17,795 nucleotides of DNA. Source: Larix sibirica. Its lineage: Eukaryota; Streptophyta; Pinopsida; Pinales; Pinaceae. Location: contig NWUY0300039355.1 of the NCBI GenBank assembly GCA_004151065.3, forward strand, positions 5,702-23,496, in the 5' to 3' direction. The stretch's first letter is position 1. Each line of letters begins with the position of its first letter. Under the pieces are notes generated by a model. That model had not been told where the DNA came from, made no database searches, and worked only from the letters and a program-made list of their open reading frames with translations. The position numbers and the translations under genes were made by a program. Of this stretch, positions 17,761 through 17,795 are shown piece by piece.

Positions 17761-17780
17761 TTCTCCCACTTGTTGTTTTC
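17761..17780 (-). other. polypurine tract of a copia element
   Basis: Minus-strand aaaacaacaagtgggagaa abuts the TGTTGGGAAT start of the LTR. AAGTGGGAGAATGTTGGGA is a very common 3'-LTR junction in plant copia elements, so sequence beyond the window should be the end of a copia internal region. Confidence 0.7.
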
Positions 17781-17795
17781 TTTGCATACACAAGA

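Overview
The window reads as nuclear DNA of a seed plant with a large, repeat-rich genome. It is AT-rich, has no dense gene arrangement, carries plant-type retrotransposon relics of several classes, and holds plant gene relics with short plant-like introns. The style of the Ty3 and Ty1 relics would fit a gymnosperm, but I cannot prove the taxon from this sequence. I see no convincing intact protein-coding gene. Almost every recognisable coding stretch is broken by frameshifts or stop codons.

Left end (1-1590): two converging gene relics. On the plus strand, 1 to about 565 is the middle of a Bp10/SKU5-like multicopper oxidase (ascorbate-oxidase-like). It has a spliceable 94-bp intron, a frame-breaking 44-bp tandem duplication and several stops. 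On the minus strand, 1585 to 969 is the 5' part of a CYP72-clan cytochrome P450: a membrane anchor, a 106-bp intron, one in-frame stop and one frameshift.

1590-4480: unannotatable AT-rich DNA with diverged short repeats, a clean 46-bp tandem repeat (3954-4050), and a tRNA-derived SINE on the minus strand (about 4165-4286) with A and B boxes.

4482-6261: a complete retroposition unit on the minus strand, bounded by a 19-bp target-site duplication. A LINE-type RNase H domain forms its 5'-truncated end. About 1.3 kb follows, with a mostly open reading frame (degenerate zinc knuckle, coiled-coil tail) and a terminal A-run. This coding-like stretch downstream of RNase H is the feature least well explained by known plant LINE layouts, and the best candidate for something undescribed.

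6262-8140: AT-rich DNA with an orphan 74-codon reading frame, a diverged 154-bp tandem duplication and a GC-richer island (about 7640-7930).

8140-10985: a degenerate Ty3/gypsy element on the minus strand, in order gag, CCHC knuckle, protease, reverse transcriptase, RNase H and the first part of integrase. The rest of integrase and recognisable LTRs are missing.

10990-16650: intergenic DNA with tandem repeats: a 74-bp duplication, a 51-bp minisatellite that keeps frame as a 17-residue hydrophobic repeat, a 127-bp compound repeat and a 44-bp repeat. There is also a TATA-like site of unknown context.

16650-17795: a plus-strand gag relic next to a minus-strand Ty1/copia LTR (about 17117-17760). 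The LTR has a polypurine tract at its outer end and a primer-binding-site-like sequence at its inner end. Its U3 half carries six TTGAC (W-box) cores.
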